DNA of 64,000 bases, taken from JBBQKG01 sp038326655 (lineage in GTDB: Bacteria; Actinomycetota; Thermoleophilia; Solirubrobacterales; JBBDJG01). Below, piece after piece: positions 42,407 to 51,174 of the stretch. Location: NCBI GenBank assembly GCA_038326655.1, contig JBBQKG010000013.1, positions 1 through 64,000 on the forward strand, read 5' to 3'. The notes beneath the pieces are model-generated. The model searched no databases, had not been told where the DNA came from, and saw only the letters and a program-made list of their open reading frames with translations. A program made the position numbers and the translations under genes. Positions within the stretch are counted from its first letter, which is position 1. Every line of letters begins with the position of its first letter.

Positions 42407-44299
42407 TTACTCCGGGACGTCGCCGGCGACGTCCGTGCGGACCTTGTCGATCTCCCAGGCAGCCGTGATCAGGCCGATGTGGCTGAAGGCCTGGGGGAAG
42501 TTCCCGAGCAGCTCGTCGTTTGCCGTGTCGACTTCCTCGGCGAGCAGACCGAGGTCGTTCGCGTACGAGGCGAGCTTGTCGAAGAGTGCCTCGGCGCGGT
42601 CGATCTCGCCGGCCCGCGCGAGCGCCGACACGAGCCAGAACGAGCAGATCACGAAGCTCCCCTCCTCGCCCTCTAGGCCGTCCGCGTTGAGCCCCTCCTG
42701 GTTGCGGTAGCGCAGCACGAGGTCGTCCTCGGTGAGGTCCCGGGCGATCGCGTCGATCGTCGAGTGCATGCGCTCGTCGGTGGCCGGGAGGAAGCCCAGC
42801 AGCGGCATCAGCAGCGCGGCCGCGTCGAGCTCGTCGGAGTCGAACGCCTGCGCGTAGGCCTGCCGCTTCTCGCTCCACCCTCGCTCGAGCACGGCGGCGC
42901 GGACGCGGTCGCGCTCGGCGGCCCACTCGGCGGCCTTCGCACCGTGCTCCCCGAGCAGCGGGGCGAGCTTCACCGCGCGGTCGAGCGCGGTCCAGCACAG
43001 CACCTTCGAGGAGAGGTGGTGCTGCGGCTCGCCGCGCATCTCCCACATCCCCGCGTCGCGGCCCTTCCAGCCCTCGGCGGCTGCGTGCGCGAGCTCGGCG
43101 ATGAACTCCTGGATCTCGGGATGCAGCTCGCCGAGCCGCTCGTGGTAGAGCCACAGGGCCTCGAGCAGCTCTCCGTAGACGTCGAGCTGGGTCTGGCCCC
43201 AGGCGCCGTTGCCGACCCGCACGGGCCGCGAGTCGCGCCACCCGGGGAGGTGGTCGAGCTCGCGCTCGGTGAGGTCGTGCTCGCCGCCGATCCCGTACAT
43301 GATCTGGAGCGAGCCGCCCTGGACGCGGCCGCCCGCGGAGCTGGTCATGAACGAGACGAAGTTCTCGGCCTCGTCGGAGCAGGCGCCGATGTATAGGGCC
43401 TGCAGCGTGAGGCTGGCGTCGCGGATCCACGAGAAGCGGTAGTCCCAGTTGCGCTCGCCGCCGGTGTCCTCGGGAAGCGAGGTGGTGGCGGCCGCGACGA
43501 TCGCGCCGGTGGGGCGGTAGGTGAGGCCCTTGAGGACGCGCGAGCTGAAGCGCACGAGCTCCCTGTGCGGGCTGTCGTAGATGTCGTGCTCGCTCTCCCA
43601 GGAGCGCCAGCCCTCGACCGTGTCCTCGACCCGGGCGGCGACGGCGCTCGGCGGAGTCGGCTCCGGCGTGTCGTCCTCGACCGCGGACCAGCGCAGCGCG
43701 AAGCCGGCCTGCTGGCCCTCCACGACCGTGAACGAAGCGCGCATCGTGGAGGCGGAGATCTCGACCGGCACGCCGGCCGCGACCGCGATCCGGCAGGGGC
43801 CGCCGAACGTGCGACCGCCGTCGGGCGTGCGGCGGAAGAGCGGGCGGACAAGCCCATACTCGGGGCGGGGGGCGAGCTCCAGCTCGAGCGCCACCGTGCC
43901 CGATACGCCCTCGACGATACGGAGAAGCTCGTGCGGAACGCTCAGGCCCAGCTCGTGATGGCGCTGGCCCAGGGCGAACGCCATCGCGTCGGTCAGCTTC
44001 GCGACGCCGGTGTCGGTGGTGAAGGTCGTTTCCAGGACGAGCGAGCCGGGGAGGTAGCGCCGCCGGGTCTCGAACGCGCCGGCGGGGCGGATCGAGAAGT
44101 GGCCCGCGTCTGCGCCCAGCAGGCGCGCGAACAGCGCCGGGCTGTCGTAGCGGGGCAGGCAGAGCCAGTCGACGGATCCCTCGCGGCTGACGAGCGCGGC
44201 CGAGTTGCAGTCCGAGAGCAGCCCGTAGTCGGCGATCGGGATGGATTGCGAAGGGGACGCGGCTTGCGCGGTGTCGGTCGTCATCCTCGAACTGGGCAT
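42407..44299 (-). CDS. Glycoside hydrolase family 15 (glucoamylase/trehalase type)
   Basis: A 630-residue cytoplasmic enzyme without signal peptide. Landmarks are IADYGLLSDCNSAALVSREGSVDWLCLPRYDS (split), a beta-sandwich N-domain to about 235, then the (alpha/alpha)6 barrel with ERNWDYRFSWIRDASLTL holding the general acid region, and EEVDTANDELLGNFPQAFSHIGL with the base Glu. The match is to the bacterial GH15 group that includes mycobacterial-type trehalases and glucoamylases, releasing glucose for the adjacent glucokinase/pentose phosphate operon. It converges on that operon and diverges from the epimerase. Confidence 0.9.
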   Translation of the reverse strand: MPSSRMTTDTAQAASPSQSIPIADYGLLSDCNSAALVSREGSVDWLCLPRYDSPALFARLLGADAGHFSIRPAGAFETRRRYLPGSLVLETTFTTDTGVAKLTDAMAFALGQRHHELGLSVPHELLRIVEGVSGTVALELELAPRPEYGLVRPLFRRTPDGGRTFGGPCRIAVAAGVPVEISASTMRASFTVVEGQQAGFALRWSAVEDDTPEPTPPSAVAARVEDTVEGWRSWESEHDIYDSPHRELVRFSSRVLKGLTYRPTGAIVAAATTSLPEDTGGERNWDYRFSWIRDASLTLQALYIGACSDEAENFVSFMTSSAGGRVQGGSLQIMYGIGGEHDLTERELDHLPGWRDSRPVRVGNGAWGQTQLDVYGELLEALWLYHERLGELHPEIQEFIAELAHAAAEGWKGRDAGMWEMRGEPQHHLSSKVLCWTALDRAVKLAPLLGEHGAKAAEWAAERDRVRAAVLERGWSEKRQAYAQAFDSDELDAAALLMPLLGFLPATDERMHSTIDAIARDLTEDDLVLRYRNQEGLNADGLEGEEGSFVICSFWLVSALARAGEIDRAEALFDKLASYANDLGLLAEEVDTANDELLGNFPQAFSHIGLITAAWEIDKVRTDVAGDVPE

Positions 44300-44374
44300 T
44301 AACCCATACCTCCGTCTCGCCGGCCGGCTGTCGGGGGTCAGTTACGCGGCGGGGATTTTCGTTACAACAGACCC

Positions 44375-45223
44375 GTGAGGTTGAGGTCATCCGAGCTGGA
44401 GGCGACTTTCGAGCCGCGCGCAGGCATGGCGGGACGCTCGCTGCGCGATCGTCGCGAGGAGCTCCTGGCCGTCGACGGCATCCCGCTGCTCTACCCCTGG
44501 GCGAACAGGCTGGCGGGGTTCGAGTACGAGGCGCTGAGCAAGCGCGTGGAGCTGGACCGCGAGTCGCCGCTCCTGGAGCTGGACCAGAACGGTCTTCCGA
44601 TCCACGGGCTGCTGCGGGCCTGGACCGAGTGGGAGGTGCTCGGCCATGACGATCAAAGGCTGGAGGTGAGCCTCGACTTCGGAGTGCAACCGCGCCTGCT
44701 CGCTGCATTCCCCTTCCCGCACGAACTGCGATTTGAGGCGCGGCTCGAGGGAGCGCGGCTCGTCCTGACCACGACCGTGAACGCCAACCAGGGCTCCGCA
44801 GTACCCATCTCCTTCGGCTACCACCCGTACTTCACGCTGCCCGGCGTCCCGCGGGAGGAGTGGCAGATCGAGGTGCCGGTGCGCGAGTCGCTCGTGCTCG
44901 ACGACCGGATGATCCCGACCGGCGAGCGCGAGCCGGTGCGCGGGCTCGACGGCCCGCTCGACGGGCGCAGCTTCGACGACGGCTTTGCGTCCGTCGACCA
45001 CGGGCGTCCGTTCGCCGTGGCGGGAGGCGACCGGCGGATCGAAGTGCGCTTCGACGAGTGCTTCCCGTTCGCCCAGGCCTACTCGCCGCCCGGCGCGCAG
45101 TTCATCTGCTTCGAGCCGATGACGGCTCCCACGAACGCGTTGCGCAGCGGCCGGGACCTGCCGGTCGTGGCGGCGGGCGAGACGTATCGCGCAAGTTGGT
45201 CTGTAACCGTCACGAACCCCTGA
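44375..45223 (+). CDS. Aldose 1-epimerase (galactose mutarotase family)
   Basis: A 282-residue beta-sandwich protein. The family His and Glu are in SFGYHPYFTLPG and FICFEPMTAPTNAL, and an Arg in YPWANRLAGFEYE begins the substrate site; NGLPIHGLLRAW carries the other His. It interconverts alpha and beta anomers of glucose or related sugars, which suits the neighbouring GH15 hydrolase and glucokinase. The start is GTG 44375 in a 75-bp divergent gap with the GH15 gene. The 69 bp after it hold nothing recognisable. Confidence 0.88.
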   Translation: MRLRSSELEATFEPRAGMAGRSLRDRREELLAVDGIPLLYPWANRLAGFEYEALSKRVELDRESPLLELDQNGLPIHGLLRAWTEWEVLGHDDQRLEVSLDFGVQPRLLAAFPFPHELRFEARLEGARLVLTTTVNANQGSAVPISFGYHPYFTLPGVPREEWQIEVPVRESLVLDDRMIPTGEREPVRGLDGPLDGRSFDDGFASVDHGRPFAVAGGDRRIEVRFDECFPFAQAYSPPGAQFICFEPMTAPTNALRSGRDLPVVAAGETYRASWSVTVTNP

Positions 45224-45292
45224 CCTTCGGCGCACCTCCCGCGCACCGCGCCCGGCCAAACTCGCCGAGTGATGAATCCACCCTCGGTATAG

Positions 45293-46204
45293 ATGTCGAA
45301 TTCAGATCTCGCGATTGCGGCGCTGGCCGATCGCCAGCATGGCGCGGTTGCGCGCCGGCAGCTGCTCGACGGCGGGGTCAGCCGGTGCGCGATCGAGCGC
45401 AGGATCGCCCAGGGGCGGCTGCGGCTCGTCCATCACGGCGTCTACGCGGTCGGGCATCCTCACCTGACCTCCGATGGGCGATGGATGGCGGCGGTGCTCG
45501 CGTGCGGTCCGGATGCGGTGCTGAGCCATCGCGCGGCTGCGGCGCTGTGGCTCCTGCGGCCGTCCAAGCAACTCGAGCTGACCGTGCCGGCTGCCCGCCG
45601 CCGCCCATCCATCACCCTGCACCGCATGGCGGTCGCCGACGACGAGGTCACCGAGATCCGCCGCATCCCTGTCACGACCGTGCCGCGCACGCTGTTCGAC
45701 CTGGCCGCCGTGCTGCCGGCTCATCAGCTCGAACGCGCGATCAACGAAGCGGAGATCCAGCGCCTCGCCGATTCCCTTTCCCTGCCCGCCCTGCTGGCGC
45801 GCTACCCCGGCCGCCGCGGAGTCCGGACTCTCCGCGCGATCCTCGGCGAAGGCACGAGGCGCACCCGCAGCGAGCTCGAGGCGCGGTTCCTGGCGTTCCT
45901 GAGGCGGGCCGGGCTGCCGCTCCCCGAAGCAAACGCCCATCTGCTCGTCGACGGCGCCTGGGTCGAGTGCGACTGCGTCTGGCGAGACCGGCGCCTGGTG
46001 GTCGAGCTCGACGGGCATGCGACGCACGGCACCACCGCCGCGTTCGAGCGCGACCGCGACCGCGCCCGGTCCCTGCACGTCCACGGGTGGCGCACGGTCC
46101 GCGTCACCTGGCGACAGTTGAGCGACGAACCGGAGGCACCGGCGGTTGATCTGCGGGCGCTCCTTCGCCGAGCGCCACCACTCGACTTCGTTACCCAACC
46201 CTGA
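45293..46204 (+). CDS. AbiEi antitoxin-like N-terminus fused to DUF559 nuclease-like domain
   Basis: A 303-residue protein. Residues 1-60 are an AbiEi-type winged helix (IAALADRQHGAVARRQLLDGG, AIERRIAQGRLRLVHHGVYAVG); the middle VLSHRAAAALWLL...IPVTTVPRTLFDLAAVL is the usual linker domain. Residues about 185-300 form a DUF559/Vsr-like core with a RTRSELEARFLAFL helix, ECDCVWRDRRLVVELDG and a final GWRTVRVTWRQL. Such proteins are common and mostly orphan in actinobacteria. No AbiEii toxin is adjacent. A defence or DNA-binding role is inferred only. Confidence 0.8.
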   Translation: MSNSDLAIAALADRQHGAVARRQLLDGGVSRCAIERRIAQGRLRLVHHGVYAVGHPHLTSDGRWMAAVLACGPDAVLSHRAAAALWLLRPSKQLELTVPAARRRPSITLHRMAVADDEVTEIRRIPVTTVPRTLFDLAAVLPAHQLERAINEAEIQRLADSLSLPALLARYPGRRGVRTLRAILGEGTRRTRSELEARFLAFLRRAGLPLPEANAHLLVDGAWVECDCVWRDRRLVVELDGHATHGTTAAFERDRDRARSLHVHGWRTVRVTWRQLSDEPEAPAVDLRALLRRAPPLDFVTQP

Positions 46205-46208
46205 GAAG

Positions 46209-48500
46209 ATGGGCGCCTTGACCGCCTCGACCCACTACCGCACGTGCCCTCTGTGCGAGGCGACCTGCGGCCTCGAGATCGAGACCGAGGGCGAGCACGT
46301 CACCTCGATCAGGGGAGACGAGCAGGACGCGTTCTCCAAGGGCTTTCTCTGTCCGAAGGCCTATTCGCTGAAGGAGCTGCACGACGATCCCGACCGGCTT
46401 CGTGCGCCGCTCCTGAGCCGGCCCGACGGGAGCTTCGAGGAGGTCGGCTGGGACGAGGCGTTCGCGGCGGTCGATCGCGGGTTTGCGCCGATCCTCGACC
46501 AGCACGGGCGCGATGCCGTGGCGGTCTACCTCGGCAACCCGACGGCGCACGACTACGCGGCGCTGCTCTACGGCCGCGCGGCGTTCCGCACGCTCGGCAG
46601 CAAGAACGTCTACACGGCCAGCACCGTCGACCAGATGCCGAAGCAGGTCTCCGCCGGCCTCATGTTCGGCACCGCGCTGAGCGTGCCGGTGCCCGACGTC
46701 GACCGCTGCTCGTACCTCCTGATGCTCGGCGCCAACCCGCTCGTGTCGAATGGCAGCCTCATGACCGCGCCGGACATGCGGGGCCGCCTGCGCGCGCTGC
46801 GCGCGCGGGGCGGACGCCTGGTCGTGATCGACCCGCGCCGCACCCGCACGGCCGAGGAGGCCGACGAGCACCACTTCATCCGCCCGGGCACCGACGCGCA
46901 CTTCCTGATCGCGCTCGTGCACGTGATCCTCGCCGAGGGCCTCGACGCGCCCGGCCGGCTGGCCGAACACGCCAACGGCCTCGAGGAGATCGGCAAGCTC
47001 GCGGAGGGCTTCACGCCCGAGCGCGTGAGCGACGCCTGCGGGATTCCCGCAGATGACATCCGGCGGATCGCGCGGGAGCTCGCGGGCACGAGCCCGGCCG
47101 CTTGCTACGCCCGGATCGGCACGTGCACGCAGGAATTCGGCACGCTCGCAAGCTGGCTCGTGGACGTCCTCAACATCATCACCGGCAACCTCGACCGGCC
47201 CGGCGGCGCGATGTTCACGCGCGCGGCCGCCGGTGCCCGGAACACGGCCGGCAAGCCCGGCAGCGGGCGCGGCTTCCGGCTTGGCCGCTGGCAGAGCCGC
47301 GTGCGCGGGCTGCCGGAGGCGTTCGGCGAGCTTCCCGTGGCCGCGCTTGCGGAGGAGATCGAGACCCCGGGCGACGGGCAGGTGCGAGGGCTCCTCACGT
47401 ACGCGGGTAACCCGGCGCGCTCGACGCCCAACAGCGGGCGTCTCGAGCGGGCACTCGGGCAGCTCGACTTCATGGTCTCGATCGACATCTACCTCAACGA
47501 GACCACCCGCCACGCCGATGTGATCCTCCCGGGAAGCTCGCCCCTCGAGCGCTCCCATTACGACCTCGGGCTCTACCAGCTCGCCGTACGCAACGTCGCC
47601 AACTATTCGGCGCCGATCTTCGCGGCGGCCACCGGCCGCCCGAGCGACTGGCAGATCCTGCTGCGACTCGCCGGCATCTTCGGCGGCCAGGGGCCGGCAG
47701 CCGACCTCGAGGCGCTCGACGCCTTCGTCGCGGCGGCGGCGGTCGCCGAGGCGGCGAAGGACGGCCAGGGCCCGCTGGCCGGCCGCGCTCCGGAAGAGGT
47801 GCTCGCCGCGCTCGAGCCGCGCCGCGGCCCCGAGCGCCTGCTCGACCTGCTGCTCCGCGCCGGCCCGTATGGCGACGGCCTCGAGCAAAACGGCGGGCTG
47901 TCGCTCCGGAAGCTCGAACAGAGCCCGCACGGCATCGACCTCGGACCGCTCGAGCCACGCATCCCCGATGTCCTGCGCACCGCCTCCGGTCGGATCGAGG
48001 TCGCACCGCCGGAGATCAGCGGGGACGTCGAGCGGCTGCGCGCCAACCTCGCGCCCGCGAACGGGTCGATCGTGCTGATCGGCCGGCGCGAGCTTCGCTC
48101 CAACAACTCGTGGATGCACAACCTCAACGTGCTCGTGAAGGGCAAGGAACGCTGCACCATGCACGTGCATCCCGACACCGCGCAGCGGCTCGGCCTCGTC
48201 GACGGCGAGCGCGCGCATGTGCGTTCCCGCGTGGGCGAGGTCGACGTGCCCGTCGTGGTGACGGACGCGATCATGCCCGGCGTCGTGAGCATCCCGCACG
48301 GCTGGGGCCACGACGCTCCGGGCACCCGCCTGACCGTCGCCGCGACCAAGCCGGGCGTGAACAGCAACCTGCTCACCGACGAGGACGTCGTCGAGCCGAT
48401 CTCCGGCAACGCGGTGCTGAACGGCATTCCGGTGAGCGTCGAGCCGGCCCTAGAGGGTCACGAGCTCGAAGACGAGCGCTCCGTGCTCGACGCGCGCTAG
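46209..48500 (+). CDS. Molybdopterin-dependent oxidoreductase (formate dehydrogenase/BisC-type superfamily)
   Basis: A 763-residue protein. The N-terminal CPLCEATC...GFLCPKA motif binds a 4Fe-4S cluster, followed by RLRAPLLSRPDGSFEEVGWDEAF (split), LMLGANPLVSNGSLM and VIDPRRTRTAEEADEH for the bis-molybdopterin cofactor, and a C-terminal beta-barrel with NSWMHNLNVLVKGKERC. There is no signal peptide, so it is cytoplasmic. At the metal-ligand position the usual Cys/Sec/Ser is missing; TASTVDQMPK offers an Asp. Substrate unknown. The 3' end overlaps the convergent metallophosphoesterase by 51 bp. Confidence 0.88.
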   Translation: MGALTASTHYRTCPLCEATCGLEIETEGEHVTSIRGDEQDAFSKGFLCPKAYSLKELHDDPDRLRAPLLSRPDGSFEEVGWDEAFAAVDRGFAPILDQHGRDAVAVYLGNPTAHDYAALLYGRAAFRTLGSKNVYTASTVDQMPKQVSAGLMFGTALSVPVPDVDRCSYLLMLGANPLVSNGSLMTAPDMRGRLRALRARGGRLVVIDPRRTRTAEEADEHHFIRPGTDAHFLIALVHVILAEGLDAPGRLAEHANGLEEIGKLAEGFTPERVSDACGIPADDIRRIARELAGTSPAACYARIGTCTQEFGTLASWLVDVLNIITGNLDRPGGAMFTRAAAGARNTAGKPGSGRGFRLGRWQSRVRGLPEAFGELPVAALAEEIETPGDGQVRGLLTYAGNPARSTPNSGRLERALGQLDFMVSIDIYLNETTRHADVILPGSSPLERSHYDLGLYQLAVRNVANYSAPIFAAATGRPSDWQILLRLAGIFGGQGPAADLEALDAFVAAAAVAEAAKDGQGPLAGRAPEEVLAALEPRRGPERLLDLLLRAGPYGDGLEQNGGLSLRKLEQSPHGIDLGPLEPRIPDVLRTASGRIEVAPPEISGDVERLRANLAPANGSIVLIGRRELRSNNSWMHNLNVLVKGKERCTMHVHPDTAQRLGLVDGERAHVRSRVGEVDVPVVVTDAIMPGVVSIPHGWGHDAPGTRLTVAATKPGVNSNLLTDEDVVEPISGNAVLNGIPVSVEPALEGHELEDERSVLDAR

Positions 48501-48938
48501 GCCCATCGAGTGGTGCGGCGCCCGCCGCCGCTCGGTCGGACTCCCCGGGTTGAAGATCTGAAAGCCCCCCCGCTGCTCGTGCAGCGGCAGGTGCGAGTGC
48601 CCGAACACGACCGCGCGGGCCTCCGGAAAGCGCAGCCGCATCCGCTCGAGCCGCCGGGTGCGCGGCCCCGCGTCGTGGACGACGGCGAGCTTGGGGCCGC
48701 CGGCGTCGATCACTCGCTCCGCCGGTAGCCGGCGGCGCAGCTCCGGGGCGTCGACGTTCCCGAGCACCGCCGCGACCGGAGGCCCGATCGCCTCGACCTC
48801 GGCAAGCGCGGCCTCGGTCATGACGTCTCCCGCATGCACGATCAGGTCGCACGTCGCGAGCCGCTCGACGCACGCGGGTGGGAGCGCGCGCCGGCCCGTG
48901 CCGGTCATGTGGGTGTCGGCGATCAGGCCCAGGAGCAT
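48450..48938 (-). CDS. Metallophosphoesterase, YfcE/MJ0936 type
   Basis: A 162-residue calcineurin-like phosphodiesterase. Metal ligands are IADTH (6-10), IVHAGDVM (33-40), VLGNVDAPEL (58-67) and VFGHSHLP (111-118), the complete YfcE set. The family acts on small phosphodiesters in vitro, with biological substrate unsettled. ATG 48938 begins right at the first strand. It lies 11 bp downstream of the histidine kinase, possibly in one transcript with it. Its last 17 codons are antisense to the molybdopterin oxidoreductase. Confidence 0.87.
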   Translation of the reverse strand: MLLGLIADTHMTGTGRRALPPACVERLATCDLIVHAGDVMTEAALAEVEAIGPPVAAVLGNVDAPELRRRLPAERVIDAGGPKLAVVHDAGPRTRRLERMRLRFPEARAVVFGHSHLPLHEQRGGFQIFNPGSPTERRRAPHHSMGLARVEHGALVFELVTL

Positions 48939-48949
48939 CGGGACTTCGT

Positions 48950-50374
48950 CTAAGCGGGCTGGCGGGCGCGTGGCGCCGGGCGGTCGTCCGGCTCGGCGCT
49001 TCCGATCGGCACCGCCGGGATCCGCAGCCTGAGCAGCGCACCCTCGCCCTCGGCGCTCTCCGCGACGACGTCGCCGCCGTGGGACGCCGCCACCATGCGG
49101 ACGATCGCGAGGCCGAGGCCCGAGCCCGGCAGGCTGCGGGCGGTCGGCGCGCGGTAGAAGCGGTCGAACACGAACGGCAGGTCGGAGTCGTCGATCCCCG
49201 GGCCGTGGTCGCGCACGGTCACCTCGCCGTCGCGCACCGTGACCTCGATCTCCCCGTCGGTCTCGCTCCACTTCGCCGCGTTGTCGAGCAGGTTCGTGAC
49301 GGCGCGGTCGAGCCGGGCGTAGACCCCGACCACGAGGGTTGGGTGCAGCTCGGTCTCGAAGCGCTTGTCGGGCCCGCGACGGCGCGCCCTTTCGACGGCG
49401 TCCCGGACCAGCAGGTCGAGTCGAACGTCCTGGGTGACCTCGGCCGGCTCGTCGCCGCGCGCGAGGTCGACCAGGTCCGTGACCAGCACCGTCAGCTCGT
49501 CGAGCTGTGCGACCACGTCGTGGAGCAGCCGCGTGCGGTCGTCGGGAGAGAGCGCGTGTGCCTCGCCGAGCACCTCCACGTTCGTGCGCAGGCTGGTGAG
49601 CGGCGTGCGCAGCTCGTGGGACGCATCCGCGACCAGCTGGCGCTGCGCGCGCTGCGACTCGTCGAGGGCCTCGAGCATCGTGTTGAAGCTCGTCCCGAGG
49701 CGGCTCAGCTCGTCCGTTCCGTCGGTGTCGATGCGGCGGCTGAGGTCGCGTGTGCGCGCGACGTGCTCGGCTGCCGCAGTCAGCGTCCGAACCGGTCGAA
49801 GCGCAGCCCGCGCGACAAGCCATCCGAGCCAGACCGCGATTGCGATGCCGCCGAAGCTCACGAGCAGGAGTGCCAGCGTGAGGCGGCCGAGCGTGCGGTC
49901 GACCTGCTCGAGCGTCGTCACGCCCTGGACCGCCTCGCCACCCTGGAGCTGGGAGGTGTAGACCCGTGCGTGGACGCCCCCGATCGTCGCGTCGCGGAAG
50001 AACGCCGGGCGGTCTCCCGACGCGACCTCAAGCGTCTGCTGGTCCGTGGGCAGGCTGACATGCGCTTCGCGTGGCTGGATCACCGTGCCGTCGAGGCGCA
50101 CGATCTGCGCATAGCCCTCGGCCCCTCCGAGCGGAGTTGGCGGCAACACCAGCACGCTGCGGCCCGTGAGCGGGTCGGACACCTCGCTCGGAGGCCGGAC
50201 CTCGGAGACGAGGTTCCGGAGCTGGTCGTCGACCTGGCCCCGAAGCTGGTTGCGCACGACGAGATAGACGATCCCCGACGAGACGATCACCGCGACTGCC
50301 ACGGCCGTGGCAGCCAGCAGCACGAGCCGGTCGCGGAACGACATCAGGTGGATGCGCCTGCGAAGTGAGCTCAT
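48950..50374 (-). CDS. Sensor histidine kinase, MprB-like
   Basis: A 474-residue membrane kinase. Helix 1 is about 17-40 and helix 2 about 165-190, bounding an extracytoplasmic sensor of about 125 residues (with LRNLVSEVRPPSEV and PAFFRDATIGGVHARV). HAMP (RPVRTLTAAAEHVARTRDLS) and HisKA with ADASHELRTPLTSL follow. The ATPase has N-box NLLDNAAKWSE, G1 VRDHGPGIDDSD, F-box FDRFYR and G2 GSGLGLAIV. The layout equals MprB/TcrY of mycobacteria, which sense envelope stress. Its start overlaps the regulator stop by 4 bp. Confidence 0.93.
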   Translation of the reverse strand: MSSLRRRIHLMSFRDRLVLLAATAVAVAVIVSSGIVYLVVRNQLRGQVDDQLRNLVSEVRPPSEVSDPLTGRSVLVLPPTPLGGAEGYAQIVRLDGTVIQPREAHVSLPTDQQTLEVASGDRPAFFRDATIGGVHARVYTSQLQGGEAVQGVTTLEQVDRTLGRLTLALLLVSFGGIAIAVWLGWLVARAALRPVRTLTAAAEHVARTRDLSRRIDTDGTDELSRLGTSFNTMLEALDESQRAQRQLVADASHELRTPLTSLRTNVEVLGEAHALSPDDRTRLLHDVVAQLDELTVLVTDLVDLARGDEPAEVTQDVRLDLLVRDAVERARRRGPDKRFETELHPTLVVGVYARLDRAVTNLLDNAAKWSETDGEIEVTVRDGEVTVRDHGPGIDDSDLPFVFDRFYRAPTARSLPGSGLGLAIVRMVAASHGGDVVAESAEGEGALLRLRIPAVPIGSAEPDDRPAPRARQPA

Positions 50375-51048
50375 TCGCGCTCGCGCAGGACGTACCCGAC
50401 GCCGCGTACCGTGTGCAGCAGGCGTGGCTCTCCGCCCGCCTCGAGCTTCCGCCGAAGGTAGCTGACGTAGACCTCGAGCGAGTTCGAGTCGGGCCCGAAG
50501 TCATAGCCCCACACTCGCTCGAAGATCACGGAGCGTGTCAGGACCTGTCGCGGATGAAGCATGAACAGCTCGAGCAGCGAGAACTCGGTGCGCGTCAGCT
50601 CGATCTCGCGGCCGCCGCGCTTCACCTGGTGAGCGACCGGGTCGAGGAAGAGATCGGAGAAGCGAAAGACCTGTCCGGGCGCGCCCGCCCCGGAGCGCCG
50701 AAGCAGCGCGCGCAGCCGTGCCAGCAACTCGTCGAGCGCGAAGGGCTTCACGAGGTAGTCGTCCGCGCCGGCGTCGAGGCCCTTCACGCGGTCCGAGACC
50801 CCGTCGCGTGCGGTCAGCACGAGCACGGGCGTACGGTCACCCGCGGCGCGCATCCGCCGGCAGACCTCGAGGCCGTCGACGCGCGGCATCATGACGTCGA
50901 GCACGAGGGCGTCCGGGCTGTCCTCCGCGAGCGCCTCGAGCGCCGCCTGGCCGTCTGCGGCAAGCTCCACTTTGTAGCCCTCGAGCCTCAGGGCGCGGTC
51001 GAGCGAGTCGCGAACCGCCGGCTCGTCGTCGACAACCAGGATCTCCAT
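50371..51048 (-). CDS. OmpR/PhoB-family response regulator, MprA-like
   Basis: A 225-residue regulator. The receiver domain (1-115) has the acidic pair in VVDDEP, phospho-acceptor Asp in LVLDVMMPRVDG, Thr in VLVLTARD and Lys in YLVKPFALDEL. The winged-helix DNA-binding domain (130-222) has ELTRTEFSLLELFMLHPRQV, SVIFERVWG and TVRGVGYVLR. ATG 51048 is chosen since MEILVVDDEP is the first strand. First gene of the two-component operon, divergent from the degenerate GGDEF gene across 126 bp, which may therefore be its target. Confidence 0.95.
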   Translation of the reverse strand: MEILVVDDEPAVRDSLDRALRLEGYKVELAADGQAALEALAEDSPDALVLDVMMPRVDGLEVCRRMRAAGDRTPVLVLTARDGVSDRVKGLDAGADDYLVKPFALDELLARLRALLRRSGAGAPGQVFRFSDLFLDPVAHQVKRGGREIELTRTEFSLLELFMLHPRQVLTRSVIFERVWGYDFGPDSNSLEVYVSYLRRKLEAGGEPRLLHTVRGVGYVLRERE

Positions 51049-51174
51049 GTCCCAAGTGTGACGGGGTTTCCTGAAAGAAGGCCTAAGAATCGTCCGCGGG
51101 CGGCACTCGGACATGCGTCCAGCGGAGAGGATCGCGTGTTTCGGGAGTGCCGGAGATTGTGATAACTGCTACAG

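Noticed and set aside
46191..48311. A 706-codon minus-strand frame opposite the molybdopterin oxidoreductase
   Set aside because: Same cause: high GC keeps antisense frames open. No motif or sensible composition was seen.
46209..48500. Possible selenocysteine protein because selD is nearby
   Set aside because: No in-frame TGA occurs within the oxidoreductase, and the ligand region has no Cys/Sec position.
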